Assembly (NCBI GenBank): GCA_944472155.2
Contig: OX235271.1
Coordinates: 80,708,256 to 80,772,255, forward strand
Reading direction: 5' to 3'
Length of the DNA: 64,000 nucleotides
Origin: Trichobilharzia szidati
Taxonomy: Eukaryota; Platyhelminthes; Trematoda; Strigeidida; Schistosomatidae
Part shown: piece after piece, positions 21,662 to 32,109 of the stretch
How the letters are laid out: every line of letters starts with the position of its first letter
Numbering within the stretch: the stretch's first letter is position 1
The notes under the pieces: model-generated
What the model saw: the letters and a program-made list of their open reading frames with translations, nothing else
Database searches by the model: none
What the model was told of the DNA's origin: nothing
Program-made: the position numbers and the translations under genes

Positions 21662-22690
21662 GGTTGATTATTATTATTATTCCCTTGCGTTCCAAGTGGA
21701 ACATAGGGCTTAAACAGCACATTTCCACTTTGTTCTGTTTTCTGCCGTCCTCTTCATCTGGGTCCAAGGTTGATTAAACTCTCTTATCTCTTCTTCACAC
21801 GATCTCCTCCATGTCACCCTCGCATTGACGACCCATTCGTCGCTTCGCATTTGGATTGCACTGGAGGGCCTGGTGTGCGATGTCATTCGGTGGCCTCCTC
21901 AATGTATTCCCGACCCACCCATCTCTATTTTCTCCTACATATTTGTTGAGCGATCGGCTATGGGTTGATTTGTTCCCAGGGTTTCTTGTTATTAATTCTC
22001 TCTAGCCATTTGATCCTCAATATGGAGCGAATGAAGGCAGCTGTTGATGAAAGTCTGTAACTTGTTGGAAATCCTTTTCGTGACACGCACTGCAAGTTTC
22101 TGACCCGTATAGAAGAAGTGACTGACTTCACATTGGTGTTGGAAATCCTAATCTTGTTCCCTGTGTTGAGTGCAGGAGATTTCCAAACTGGTTTCAGGTT
22201 GATGAAGGTCTATCTTGCCTTTCTGATTCTGACTTTGACGTCTTCATCCGTTCCGCCTGTATTTGAAACGATGCCTCCTAGATAAGTGAAGATAGTAACC
22301 TCTGTTACATGTCTCCCGTTTGATGGCTGTTGGTGCTGGTTGTTGTTGCTTTTGATTGGTTATCTTCATCACCTTCCTATTCTTTGTGTTCACCTGCAGT
22401 CCTGTTTTCGCTGCCTGCCTCTTCTGCCAGTTTGTTGGTTTTCGCTTGCAAGTTTTCGAGTTTCTGTGACATTCGATATAAATCATCCACACGCGAAATC
22501 CAGATCTTCTAGAGTTTTATTATCGGTCGTACAGCGTATTCCTGTCTCCTCGGCCTCAACGCACAGTCTGACGCATAATCCAGTCTACCACAATTAAGAA
22601 TATCATCGGTGATAATAGGCAGGCAGCCAGCTTGTCTTACTCCTGTATGCGCTTCGAGCTCCTCGCTGATTTCTCCCAGGAATTACTGAC
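21662..22690 (-). pseudogene. LINE-B copy (3' half), dead
   Basis: On the minus strand, from about 22690: sequences equivalent to the EELEAHTGVRQ/QAGCLPI region, then FADD-region remnants near 22470-22530, then the GNKIRISNTNVKSVTSSIRV block and the 3' end CTCCTCAATG... to GTTCCACTTGGAACGCAAGG and a TAA-repeat tail at 21664-21680. Frameshifts throughout. Confidence 0.75.
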
Positions 22691-22694
22691 TATC

Positions 22695-23865
22695 TGTTGA
22701 ATGTTTAAGCTTATAAGCCAAGGTATAATGTAAGATTCTTAAACACTGTAAACTCAACAATATATTTATAAACTAGTTCCAAAGGAAAGTGTCTGAAGTG
22801 AATAACAATCTAGTGCTCATTAATATCTTCAAAGACAATCGCCTTCTTATATTGTTTTGCAATGTTTTCCCTTGGCGTTCCTGATCAAATGAATCACCAA
22901 TGGCATTGATTGATTTCTGCGATCTATTATCTAATGTTTCAAAGTGATCACTACCAGGACCTTCAATATCCTAGACAGCTCTATCTTAAAAGAGTGTGAC
23001 CACATTCTGTTGGAAGGTAATGACGAGGATGTTGATGATGGTGATAAGCTAAACTGCCCAATGTGTTCTTTAATTTTCCCTAATTCAATTAATAACAAGT
23101 AAAAGCCATTTTTTTTCTTTAGTCAACTATAACTATAAAAGATTTCATAATACTATGCTTCTCTACGGAGATAATAACTAGTTTTTGAGGACAACAAAAT
23201 AAATTAATGATAGAAAAATTATTATCCTTTTATACAAGTGTGTGTGTATAGCGGTTGAATATGTTTCGGCAGCATCTGTTTTCTTTCTTGTATCCTCCAT
23301 TTATATTCCTCTTATACACATATATAAATATATATATATATGTAATGTCCTAATATTAGATTATTACTAGATTTTTCATCTTCCCAACTTTATTTAATGT
23401 TCCCTCGCGCGCGCGCTCTCTCCCGCTCTCTTTCTCTGTATTACACTGAATTACAAGGTTATTTATAGGCTGCAATAACAATAATAATAATAATAATAAT
23501 AACAACAATAACTGTCCCTTCTTATTGAATCTGTTTATCTTTTTTTATGAGTTTAGGAATATGATTATTGTTGTCGTTGCTGTTGTTATTGTTGTGATTA
23601 TTTTACAATGTTTTGACCAATTTTAAATTAATTAATCCATTCATTCATTCATTATGCCTCACTGCTTCGTACAATGAATGCTCATATATATACCTCTATA
23701 TATATCAAAGCTTATGTTATACCAAGTTATTTTATATACTATTTGTTGTTCCTTTATTGAAATGAATTGATTGATATATGTATAAAGGCATTAAGAAATG
23801 AATTACTTTCATATTATAGAAGTGATCTTCAAGTTATTTGACGTTTTCTATAGTTTGGTTTGTAA
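22695..23865. other. Intron 5 segment with microsatellites
   Basis: Holds a CGCGCGCGCGCTCTCTC tract at about 23405, an imperfect (AAT)n/(AAC)n microsatellite at 23478-23512 and TA-rich stretches near 23318-23345 and 23680-23705. No repeat family with coding capacity or RNA gene was recognised. Confidence 0.5.
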
Positions 23866-23869
23866 GGAT

Positions 23870-24215
23870 TAGTTATGTTTTACGAGTTGATCGTGGACTG
23901 ATATCAGTTAGAGAACCATTGAAACCACCAGGGAGTACTGGACAGCTGCTGTTTCATCCTAGTTTTGGGAATCATCGGCAGCAGTACGCACCCACTGGGG
24001 GTCGAAATCAGGACCTTCCGGTTACAAGGCAAGCTGGCTCGTATACCATTCAGCCACTGGGACCCGATTCAATGGCTCATGAATTCTAACTTCTACCAAT
24101 TCGTGATTTTAGCGCGACCCCAACTATTGTCGTTGGTGGGACATCCATCCACACACGTGACTTCTAATTGGACCTCACATCACTGGACTTATTTGACGTT
24201 GATCGGTTGTTTAAT
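23870..24215 (-). mobile_element. SINE S3, long copy
   Basis: On the minus strand: A-box-like CAGTGGCTGAATGGTATACG, B-box-like GGTCCTGATTTCGACCC, hammerhead-like block GCTGCCGATGATTCCCAAAA, CTAGGATGAAACAGCAGCTG (GAAAC intact; CCGATGA with U4 to C), and tail GGTTTCAATGGTTCTCTAAC, CTGATATCAGTCCACGATCA. The upstream part (head side) extends to about 24215 with GTCACGTGTGTGGATGG, shared with 41785-42125. Confidence 0.7.
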
Positions 24216-24376
24216 TTAATATAGAATCATAGAGGATAGTTGTTTTTTTTGTTGATTCTGCATTTTTGATAAGGAATTACGGAAGAATGGTATGGTATGT
24301 TATGCAGGAACTAGCAAATGTGTTGTGTAGAGTAGATTCCAGGATTCATACTTTTTCGTATTGATGAAGACTTAAG

Positions 24377-24910
24377 CGTGTAAAACTTGGGCATTGTGGT
24401 AGAGTATAATTCCATTATGGATAAGATTTTATTTTGATAAACTGTCACACAGTGTTATACAGTAATATTAACTGATGACAAAGTTTCGAGCACAAATTAT
24501 TGCTGCCCATAATCATATCAAGTCACTCACACAACTTTCTTGCTTCATTTATATACATGTGTGGAATCGATTAGATATTGGAATAAAAATCAATATAGGG
24601 AAATGTACATTCAGAAATAATAATAATAATATGAGTGTTATTGATCAATTACAATCAGATGGGAAATAAGACGAGTGTTTTTATAGTTATAATAAGTAAT
24701 TTGTTAGAATGTTGTGATGTGTTTGAATTGAAATAGAATTTTGAGATTATTTATTACCCTCTTCTGATTTGACTGGTGGTAATAATATCTTCCATATTTC
24801 TGGTATTTGCATTGAGTCATTTCTGTTGCATGTGTTGTGTTGGGTGTAGACTCAATGAACCAGGATTCAGTAAACAGTCTCTCTCTATCTCCACCTACCT
24901 ATATTACTTC
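24377..24910 (-). mobile_element. Penelope-like element D, solo terminal repeat (pLTR)
   Basis: Reverse complement of the 3' part of the elements at 42880-43387 and 55560-56010: CCTGGTTCATTGAGTC, the TGAAATATGGAAGATATTA block, GGGAAATAAGACGAG, CTGATTGTAATTGATCAATA and ending CACTGTGTGACAGTTTATCA, AATAAAATCTTATCCATAAT. No GIY-YIG coding part is attached. Confidence 0.7.
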
Positions 24911-24915
24911 TTAGA

Positions 24916-24948
24916 ATTGGGCTTCAAGCTAGAGGCTTGAAGCCCAAT
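24916..24948. repeat. 14-bp palindrome from SINE S1 end
   Basis: ATTGGGCTTCAAGC and GCTTGAAGCCCAAT flank a 5-base spacer, followed by TTCCACTGGGAATG. The usual S1 3' end has only the inner part of this palindrome, so this is a fold-back version of the S1 terminus. Confidence 0.7.
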
Positions 24949-24974
24949 GTTCCACTGGGAATGCACGACAGCTG

Positions 24975-25470
24975 ACGATACTACTTAGTTACTTAGGCTA
25001 GAGTAGGTAGAGCGAGATTCTAATATAACACCTACTAGCAAAAAGTTCGATGCTTATGCCTATGACTCATGTCTCTACATTTAGCACTATCCTGTTAGCT
25101 GTAGTGTGTCAAGTAATTTTTGTAATTCAGTTTAAATCGCATAGACAACGCTTTGTTGATTCGCTGTTTTGTTTGTTTGTTATTGTAATTGAAACAAATA
25201 GAATCAATTGTCATAGATCTGTCACATATAATGCTAGTGAGTAATACTCTTCTTATACTAGATAATCGCAAGTAGTTTGTCAAATAAACAAAGGAAGTTT
25301 TCATTGGGGATTATTTTTTACCACCCAGTATACAAAACAGATTTCTATCTGTCAAAAGAGACATCAATATTCTCTACTTTCTATTCTATGAAAGCTTTCT
25401 TTAAAAAAAAGAAAAATAATTTTATTTACTACTAATTTTGATTTCTTTTTGTTTTGTTTCTTACTATATC
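24975..25470. other. Intron 5, 3' part, no recognised feature
   Basis: AT-rich up to the exon 6 acceptor. A T-rich stretch at 25440-25470 serves as polypyrimidine tract. Confidence 0.5.
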
Positions 25471-25476
25471 TGTCAG

Positions 25477-25941
25477 TTGTCAGAAGAATGCAGTTGTAAT
25501 TCACAAGATACTTCTCAAGAATTTCATCCCCTGCCAGCTTCACATCCTTTCTATAAACTACATGAAATTGACTCATCCCATTGGTCACTTTATATATTTG
25601 TGATACAGTTACCAATGTCAAAATTAAATAATAATTATAATAATACTGAGCAAAATAGCAGTAGTACTAGTAGTAGTAGTGTTACAGTCCAACCGACAGA
25701 ATCAATTACTCCCCAGTCGCTACAATCCAATACAATGAAACGATCAACTGGGAATCCGGCTACTTTAGGTGTCAGTGTCTCCGTAAGAAAATTGAATCAT
25801 AATCGTATAAATGGGAGTGGTGATATTGGTGGGGGTGGTGTGGATGGTAGACGTACTGACGAGAAGATGGATCATGCCTTAGATTCACAATGGAATGCTG
25901 TATTTGTTCGTACTGTAATCACTGGTGGTCCTGCGCATCAG
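25477..25941 (+). CDS. pard3: Par-3-like exon 6 (linker and first half of PDZ3)
   Basis: 155 codons in phase 0. The acceptor is CTGTCAG|TTG. A second possible acceptor seven bases downstream would break the frame. After a 35-residue linker the segment SLYIFVIQLPMSKL looks like the first PDZ3 strand. It is followed by a long polar insert, LGVSVSVRKLNHNRINGSG as the binding-loop strand, a glycine- and charge-rich loop, and NAVFVRTVITGGPAHQ. Par-3 PDZ3 has the same layout (LGVSVKG, loop, FVKSIINGGAAxxDGRL). Both PDZ3 loops are clearly longer here than the family usually shows. Donor CAG|GTAAGC. Confidence 0.9.
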
Positions 25942-26289
25942 GTAAGCTTTGTGTGTGCTTTTTTCCCCCTCCATTCTTTGTTTTCTTTTGTTCTGTTGTT
26001 AATTGTTTAGCAGTTTTATACATTGTGTATGATTGATGTCAGTAGTTTGTTTTTTTGAGTTTTACATGATATTGTCTTAAATTTACAATTCTGTTATTTA
26101 GTTCTTCTGTTTCCATCAACAGAGATTATTGTTCTGATTTGTTATTCTTTGTTATATACTCATACTGATGGATTGATAGGTTTAGATTTGTTTTTGTACA
26201 CAAGATTGTCAGGTTAACTTACCTGAAAAGGCATTTATTAAAAGAAGAAATCAGAAGTATGCTATCACTAAAATGAATATAAATATCAG

Positions 26290-26373
26290 TGTGTGGCTTG
26301 TGCTACTACTGATAAGATTTATCAGTAGTATATAAAGAGATGTACATTGGCATAAAACAAAATCAAATAGCAG
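26290..26373 (+). repeat. Dispersed repeat R5, left part (interrupted by a Penelope-like insertion)
   Basis: GGCTTGTGCTACTACTGATA, AGATTTATCAGTAGTATATA and AAGAGATGTACATTGGCATA continue after the insertion at 27294-27480 (GCGAGATAGACTTGATGTCA and so on). The uninterrupted counterpart is the reverse complement of 46770-47045. The palindrome CTACTGATAAGATTTATCAGTAG is characteristic of the family. Confidence 0.75.
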
Positions 26374-27293
26374 GGAATTCATACATTTATTCCTTCTTTA
26401 TGAATTTCAATACAGGCAAGAACAACAGTTTTTGCAGAATAAAATGGTACTGTCATTTATTTCGTTGGCTTCTCATCAGCTGCTTACAGCCTAAATAAAG
26501 TTGGTTTCCGTCTATCGGACTACGTGCCCTTTGGTGCAATCAGATAACCTGCTCATGTTAACTCCAACTGTGTATACAAATTTACAGAAAAAAGGGTCCA
26601 CTTCCGATTTTCTAAACATGTACCGAAAAGCCTACGTCTCAAGGGAACGGACACTTACAATAGTGCCATTGCTAGTCACCTCCTTGATACGAGGTGGAAA
26701 TTGCAGAATCCTTTAAAATTCTCAATAGATAGGAAGGCTCAATTCTCCTTAAGTTTGCTGAATCAATCTCTATCAAACGCTTGAAACCCGATTTATTTGT
26801 TCAGAAAAAAGCAGTTATTAGTCTTTCCTTGCCATGTCTGGTAACTGGATGTCTTTATTGTCTCTTTCATTTGACTACGTAATCTTTGGCTTTAGCCTCG
26901 CCCTCCTTTGATATAGTGTAACTTTGCTTGTCTCTTGTTACTGTGATTTGAGTTGAACTCAGTACACTGATACCCAATTTATTAGTTACTCATTTTCTTA
27001 CGTGCTTCCCGTCTTTATTACTTAACTTCTCTACCATTGTATGCATACATTTATTTTGTTTAAACTTGAACTTCCTGTGCAAAACTATATAAGCGTAGTT
27101 TTCTGAGCACTAATCATTAAGTTCGGAACCTCCTGTCAACTGATATCATGTAAAATTTGCAAGTACATGAACTATAAATGAACTTAATAATAATTTGTTT
27201 CGACTGTAAGCAGGTGATGAGAAGCCATTGAAATAAATGATGGTACCGTATTATTCTACAAAAGTGGTTGTTCTTGCTTTATTCAAATAGTAG
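26374..27293 (+). mobile_element. Penelope-like element E nested in repeat R5, with inverted ends
   Basis: Flanked by TCAAATAGCAG (26363-26373) and TCAAATAGTAG (27283-27293). The ends form an imperfect inverted repeat (GCAAGAACAACAG, AATAAAATGGTAC, GCTTCTCATCAGCTGCTTAC on the left; GTAAGCAGGTGATGAGAAGC, GGTACCGTATTATTCTAC, GTTGTTCTTGC on the right). Inside, a decayed GIY-YIG C-terminus reads TYNSAIASHLLDTRW and SIKRLKPDLFVQKKAVISLS, comparable with AEALAIRQYNPEFCIQKKFV at 14092-14200. Everything before the endonuclease C-terminus is missing. Confidence 0.78.
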
Positions 27294-27480
27294 CGAGATA
27301 GACTTGATGTCAGAAAAAGCAAATGATACAGCTTTGCAGAGATACTTGGGAGACGTGAAAAGAACACAAAGAAACACAATATCAAGGAAGGCGAGAAGTA
27401 GCACAACTTGGAGGATTTTTGCAAATAGTGCGTTGAAGATAAGGTGTACATGATTTCGCCATATAGAGATACCGAATTCC
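27294..27480 (+). repeat. Dispersed repeat R5, right part
   Basis: Continuation of 26290-26373 after the insertion, with AACACAAAGAAACACAATAT, GTGCGTTGAAGATAAGGTGT and CATATAGAGATACC, matching the reverse complement of 46780-46930. Confidence 0.75.
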
Positions 27481-27557
27481 AAAGAAACACTCCTTTAACA
27501 AGTCTTTCCTCTCCTAACGTTACAATATATCTGTGTTGTTGTGAGCTCTTTTATATC

Positions 27558-27712
27558 ATTTGACTGGTTGGGATCCTTGAGGTGCCCAAGAACCGATGGC
27601 TTGAGACTGTTTTTTATCTAACTTTGTGTGCTACATAGCACAGAGTGTGACAGCTTGATCTGCTGCACTTTTGTGCAAAGTTCAGTGTTGAGTCAATCAG
27701 TCATACGTTACG
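27558..27712 (+). mobile_element. LINE-A 3' end fragment
   Basis: GGTTGGGATCCTTGAGGTGC, CAAGAACCGATGGCTTGAGA and then, after a deletion, CTTGATCTGCTGCACTTTTG, TGCAAAGTTCAGTGTTGAGT. These are the C-terminal GWGPRxxKNQWL coding block and the terminal segment of LINE-A. The CAGA-repeat tail is decayed to CAATCAGTCA. Confidence 0.65.
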
Positions 27713-27741
27713 TGTCTGATCAACTTCTACTTTTAAGTGCC

Positions 27742-28225
27742 CAATGTCAAGTCGGTCCTTCTATATGGGTCAGAAACTTGCACTGCGTGTCACGAATAGA
27801 ATTCCCAACAGGTTACAGACTTTTGTCAACAGCTTCCCGCTTCACTGGCTCCAAAATGAAGATCAAATGGCCAGAAAAAATAAGTAACAAGAAACTCTGG
27901 CTGGGAACAAACCAACCCACAGCCGATCGTTCAACAAATATGTAGGAGAAAATGGAAATGGGTGGACAGGGCATACATTGAAGAAACCGTCGAATGACAT
28001 CGCGCGCAGTGCAGGCCATCACTCAAGTGGAATCCGAATAGGAAGTGACGAGTGGGTCGTCGGTGCGAGAGTGACATGGAGGAGATCGTGTGGCGAGGAG
28101 GAGATGAGAAATTATGCGCAATCGTGGACCCAGCTGAAGAGGATGGCAGAGAATGGAAGAAAGTGGAGATGTGTTGTTGAAGCCCTTTATTCACTCTGAA
28201 CTGAAAGGAAAATGAATAATAACCC
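27742..28225 (+). pseudogene. LINE-B 3' end fragment (C-terminal coding region)
   Basis: Starts at NVKSVLLYGSETC-like sequence (27745-27780), then, across frame changes, the AVDKSLSTASRF and INRKWKWVDRAYIEETVE region and finally DPAEEDGREWKKVEMCC (near 28125-28180), the C-terminal tail seen also at 61930-61995. Ends with CACTCTGAACTGAAAGGAA and AATAATAA, the LINE-B terminal repeat tail. Confidence 0.75.
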
Positions 28226-28229
28226 TGAA

Positions 28230-29065
28230 TACTTTTGTCTGTATGAATCAAACCAGTAGTTGGTCATTTCATGGATTCTTACCATGTTTTCGTTTGACCA
28301 CTTCTGATTCTTTTGTAACATAACTCTGTCTCTCTTAGCATTACTCGTAAAGGGAAATCGTTACTGGGTATGTTGTCACATATGCCATGAATGCCTCTAC
28401 TGATTAAGATTAAAAAATCTCATCGATCGCCTAACCCTCCTCACTTAATATCGGGTCATATCTCGTTATTACTCACTTAGCAAAGCTTCTGCTTCTAGTG
28501 ATTGTCTTCAAAATGAGTATTACTGTTTAATTCTACTCATATATGTGATTAACATATTTCTCAGTTATAATTTTAATATTTCTTTATTAAAGCGTAGTGT
28601 TTAAGTTACTGGTCTATATCATGTTACAGATAACGGAAAAGTTAAGTTTGTTTTGAGCTTCCAGAATATAACTCTTAGTTGATTACCTGTTGTTTAGATG
28701 TTATTTATTAATATCACATTAATTTTTAATAAAGATATTCCAATTTAGCATTTCAATATGTTCATTATATTCAGAAAACATAATGAATAAATGTTGTCAA
28801 TGGTTAGTATATTCAATTTCCAGTAGATAGGGTAAAATAGTAAGGTCATAATTAGTTTCTATATACTCTGATTTGTTCTTACTCTTACCCCCCCCCACCC
28901 GGTTTTGTCAAGACACAGTTAGCCCTCTCTAGTAAAGACTGTCTCTATGTTCTCCCACTTGTTCAGTTGTTGTTTCTTGTTGCATATTCAAAGTTTGTAC
29001 TAAAGTGCAAAGGTAACTCAAAATCTAACAAACAGAACATCGTTGCTATATGTTGCGTATATCAC
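28230..29065. other. Intron 6 segment, no recognised feature
   Basis: AT-rich sequence with a short C run at 28889-28896. No coding frame, RNA or repeat family recognised. Confidence 0.45.
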
Positions 29066-29071
29066 TCATTA

Positions 29072-29408
29072 TGCAATAGCATAACGGTGAGGACGCTCGC
29101 CGACCATGCACATAGTCAGGGGTTCGATCCCCGGCCGACACACAGCTGGTACCAATGGTCGGCCTGGTAAATTTGGTCTATCGATATCACATGCCGAAAA
29201 TTCCATAGTTATACCGAATTTTTTTTATATTTTTTATTTGTTATAGCTTGATTCCACACCGTATTTTTGGTACAAGTATGGAATTTTCAGCATGTGAAAT
29301 CGGTAGCCCAAATTTTGCAGGCCGACCATAGATATCGGGTGTGCGCTGGCAGGGTATCGAACCCCGGACCATGTGCATGGTCGGCGAGAGTCCTAACCAC
29401 TGTGTGTA
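29072..29408. repeat. Inverted pair of tRNA-headed elements
   Basis: The left arm (about 29072-29220) starts with GCAATAGCATAACGGTGAGG and GGGGTTCGATCCCCGGCCG, then a body TGGTCGGCCTGGTAAATTTG, CATGCCGAAAATTCCATAG. The right arm (about 29262-29408) is the reverse complement: on the minus strand CACAGTGGTTAGGACTCTCG, CCGGGGTTCGATACCC, TGGTCGGCCTGCAAAATTTG, CATGCTGAAAATTCCATAC. The heads resemble S1 but the bodies are different from S1. The two tails meet in a T/A-rich spacer near 29221-29260. Confidence 0.75.
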
Positions 29409-29635
29409 ATCAAGCTAAAATAAAATAAATGCATATTATTATGGTATAATTTGCCAAGTGTAACTAGTTCCTAAGTGATAATCAATCTGGTCATTGGTAG
29501 TGGTTGGAAACGATTGATGACTGAGCAGTTTTGGTGTCAAAATTTTTGAATTTAGGTAATATGGTTTGAACAAGAAATTGTGCCCGAAACATCATCATCC
29601 AAGAAGTAGTAATGTATTACGGTGGAAGTGATTAC

Positions 29636-30045
29636 TCGTACTGTAACGACAGAAGACAAGGGCCAGGCAACAGATCGTTTATTGAGAAAATCAACAGATA
29701 TTTATAGATTTTTATGTACATTATTATTAGAGTTATTGTTAGCAGAGAAGCAATGTCTTCTGATTGGTTGTTTTCTTGCTGAAAGTTGTTCTGTACTGCT
29801 TGTGACCGTTTCTAAGAAAGTTAAGCCATATATCTGCGAATCGTATTTGCACACGTTAAGTCTGCTGTGAGTGGTTGTTGAATTCTTCAAGGTTAGGCTT
29901 TGTTCTTCCTTTTTTTCTTATGACCCCGATTCGGGATGTAAACACTGACGTAACCTGTTGTGTTTAATTCTGGATTGCAGCTATCTCTCACCACGGTACT
30001 GCTAATACTGGTGAATAGATGGTTGTCCAGAAATGTTTAACAACA
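29636..30045 (+). mobile_element. LTR-like dispersed repeat, copy 2
   Basis: Starts TGTAACGACAGAAGACAAGG at 29642 and runs with the same blocks as 4530-4865 up to CTCTCACCACGGTACTGCTA. Solo-LTR-like, no coding part attached, about 400 bases. Family not identified. Confidence 0.5.
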
Positions 30046-30084
30046 AGGAACTGTGTGCAGCTATCTTGCCAAAAACCGATTCCC

Positions 30085-30318
30085 CAGCTAATGTGCAGAA
30101 AAAAATAGAAATGGATTGGACATACGCTGCGGAGACCTTTGAGGGATGTTAGGTTGGCCCTCTAAATGGAAGCGATGTGTTAGTGTGAGTCCGAGGGTGA
30201 CAATGTAGGAGATCATGTAGGTAGTCGTCGAGCTAGCAGAAAATGATATTAACGAATAGAATGAAAAGGAGATATGCTATTGAAACCCTCCGTTCTACTC
30301 GGATGTATGGAACGAATT
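30085..30318 (+). mobile_element. LINE-B 3' end fragment
   Basis: GGATTGGACATACGCTGCGG, AGGGTGACAATGTAGGAGAT, TTGAAACCCTCCGTTCTACT and CGGATGTATGGAACG give a diverged LINE-B terminus ending in AATTATAATTATAATT. It lies 100 bases upstream of the exon 7 acceptor. Confidence 0.6.
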
Positions 30319-30417
30319 ATAATTATAATTTACTGGGACAGTTGAAGTAGTTTCTAATCGCCTAATCTCTTGATTTTACATATCCATTTTTTTGGTGTGT
30401 GTTTTTTTTGACCACAG

Positions 30418-30699
30418 GATGGACGTTTACAAGTTGGTGATCGTTTATTAACTATCGATGGTCAACCTCTATCTGGTTTATCTACATCTGATGCACTTAA
30501 TCGTTTAAAGTCTGTTATTGCCAAAAATTTAAATGAATATCATCCATGTGTCCACCTATTAATTGCTCGTCGTCGTTGTCATAAATTAACCAATTCAGAT
30601 GATTCATATGCTAATTCTGTTGAAGATACAAGTGAAAATAGTACACATAGTAAAATGGCTATTCCTCATCATCATCAGCATAAATCAACTTCAGAATTA
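30418..30699 (+). CDS. pard3: Par-3-like exon 7 (second half of PDZ3)
   Basis: 94 codons in phase 0 after the acceptor ACCACAG|GAT. DGRLQVGDRLLTIDGQPLSG and the helix TSDALNRLKSVIAKN, then HPCVHLLIARRR, complete PDZ3. The LIARRR end matches the IVARRI end of Par-3 PDZ3. After the domain come about 40 polar residues ending in HHHQHKSTSEL. Donor TTA|GTAAGT. A Penelope-like insertion with a clear target-site duplication sits only about 40 bases into the following intron. Confidence 0.92.
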
Positions 30700-30740
30700 G
30701 TAAGTGTATACATTTTTATGCGTATATAATACTTGAATAA

Positions 30741-31889
30741 TATATGTGTTAAAACTTGGGCACTGTGGTAGTAAGTAATTCCATATTAGTTTGTTTATTA
30801 GATGTATCACACAGTGAAACAGTATTATTGTTTGCTGGATGACAAGGTTTCGAACAAAATTTATTGTTCATAATCATATCAATGGCAATCATACGACTTT
30901 GACACTTGAGTTTTATAGTTTTCTTTGTCTTCTCCTATTTGTCGTCGCTGGGGTAGTGAAATTTTCCAGATATCTGGGACAGGTGATGAATCATTCCTAT
31001 TACATGTATTTGCAGTTGATTCGATAAACAAAGCTTCTGTTATCAATCTCTCCCTCCCTCCACCCTGTGACATTAGATTTTAAAACTGTCACCCTATCCC
31101 ATCCATCCTATTGTATGGTTGTGTGTAACTGCATGTAGTGCTATAGCTGAACTATTCTCTAGATTTCTTATCTTATTTGGATCAACCAATCTAGATTTTG
31201 CTTGGTTTTTATGCTTGGCTAGTCTGACTGCCCCTGTTCTACTAGTTTGACCTATGTATTTGACCTGACTATCATTGTGGCAGGGTATGAGATAAACTAA
31301 ATTGTTTTGTTTTAAAGGCTCCACTGGCAGGATCCTTTAACTGACAAAGCTTGTTTCTAATTGAGTTTGTGGTTGGTTTGAATGTCATTTTTACTCCTGC
31401 CTTGTTAAGAATTCTGCGTAAGGCTTCCGAGGTTCCTTCCTTGTATGGAATTACTACTGCTGATTTAGATTCTTAATTGTTGGTGTCATTAATATTATTA
31501 TTATTATTACCGTTATTATCGTTATCATTATTATTGTTATTGTCACTATCGCTACTATCATTATTTATTTTATTTTTACATTTCCTTACATATTTCTTGA
31601 CTAATTTATCCGGGTAATTATTAAGTTTCAAGGCTTCTTTTATGTGTATCAGTTCCTGTTTTAGATTTTCTCTAGTACTACTTAATTCTTGTGCTCTGTC
31701 ATTTAAACATTTCACCAATCCTATTTTTACTGACATAGGATGGGATAATCATCCCATCAAGTGTCAAAGTCGTGTGATCACAATTGATGCAATGATTATG
31801 AACAATAATAAATTTTGTTCGAAACGTCATCCAGTAAATAATAATACTGTTTCGCTGTGTGATACATCTAATAAACAAACTAATATGAA
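30741..31889 (-). mobile_element. Penelope-like element D1, inverted pLTRs and 12-bp TSD
   Basis: Bounded by ATACTTGAATAA at 30729-30740 and 31890-31901. Terminal repeats are inverted: TTAGTTTGTTTATTAGATGT, GATGACAAGGTTTCGAACAA on the left and their reverse complement near 31745-31889. Between them, on the minus strand, runs the C-terminal polymerase region (KIGLVKCLNDRAQE, LNNYPDKLVKKYVRKCKNK) interrupted by an Asn/Asp run from a TTA microsatellite (31495-31560). The GIY-YIG domain follows: NLVYLIPCHNDSQVKYIGQT, SRTGAVRLAKHKN. Frame broken between the two parts. It sits about 30 bases after the exon 7 donor. Confidence 0.85.
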
Positions 31890-31959
31890 ATACTTGAATA
31901 AGTTTGCATAGCGTAAAAAAATTTGCATTTAAATAGATATTCAAATTTGGACTTTGCAT

Positions 31960-32106
31960 TCTCAGTAACGACTGTGTTGTTTTTACGGCATAGAATTGCT
32001 AGCCTCATACTTAACCTACCTTCTTTATGGCGTTTACTGCCGGCTAAAGTGAGGTTCAGGAGTCCGTTGGTTGGGAATCGAACCATGGACCACTGACGCA
32101 CAGGTT
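31960..32106 (-). mobile_element. SINE S1 fragment
   Basis: On the minus strand TGTGCGTCAGTGGTCCATGG, TTCGATTCCCAACC, CCTGAACCTCACTTTAGCC and GAGGCTAGCAATTCTATGCC match S1 with a shortened head. Confidence 0.6.
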
Positions 32107-32109
32107 TAA

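Noticed and set aside
25477..25484. Alternative acceptor at TTGTCAG|AAG for exon 6
   Set aside because: It shifts the frame and runs into a stop after about 30 codons, while the upstream acceptor preserves PDZ3.
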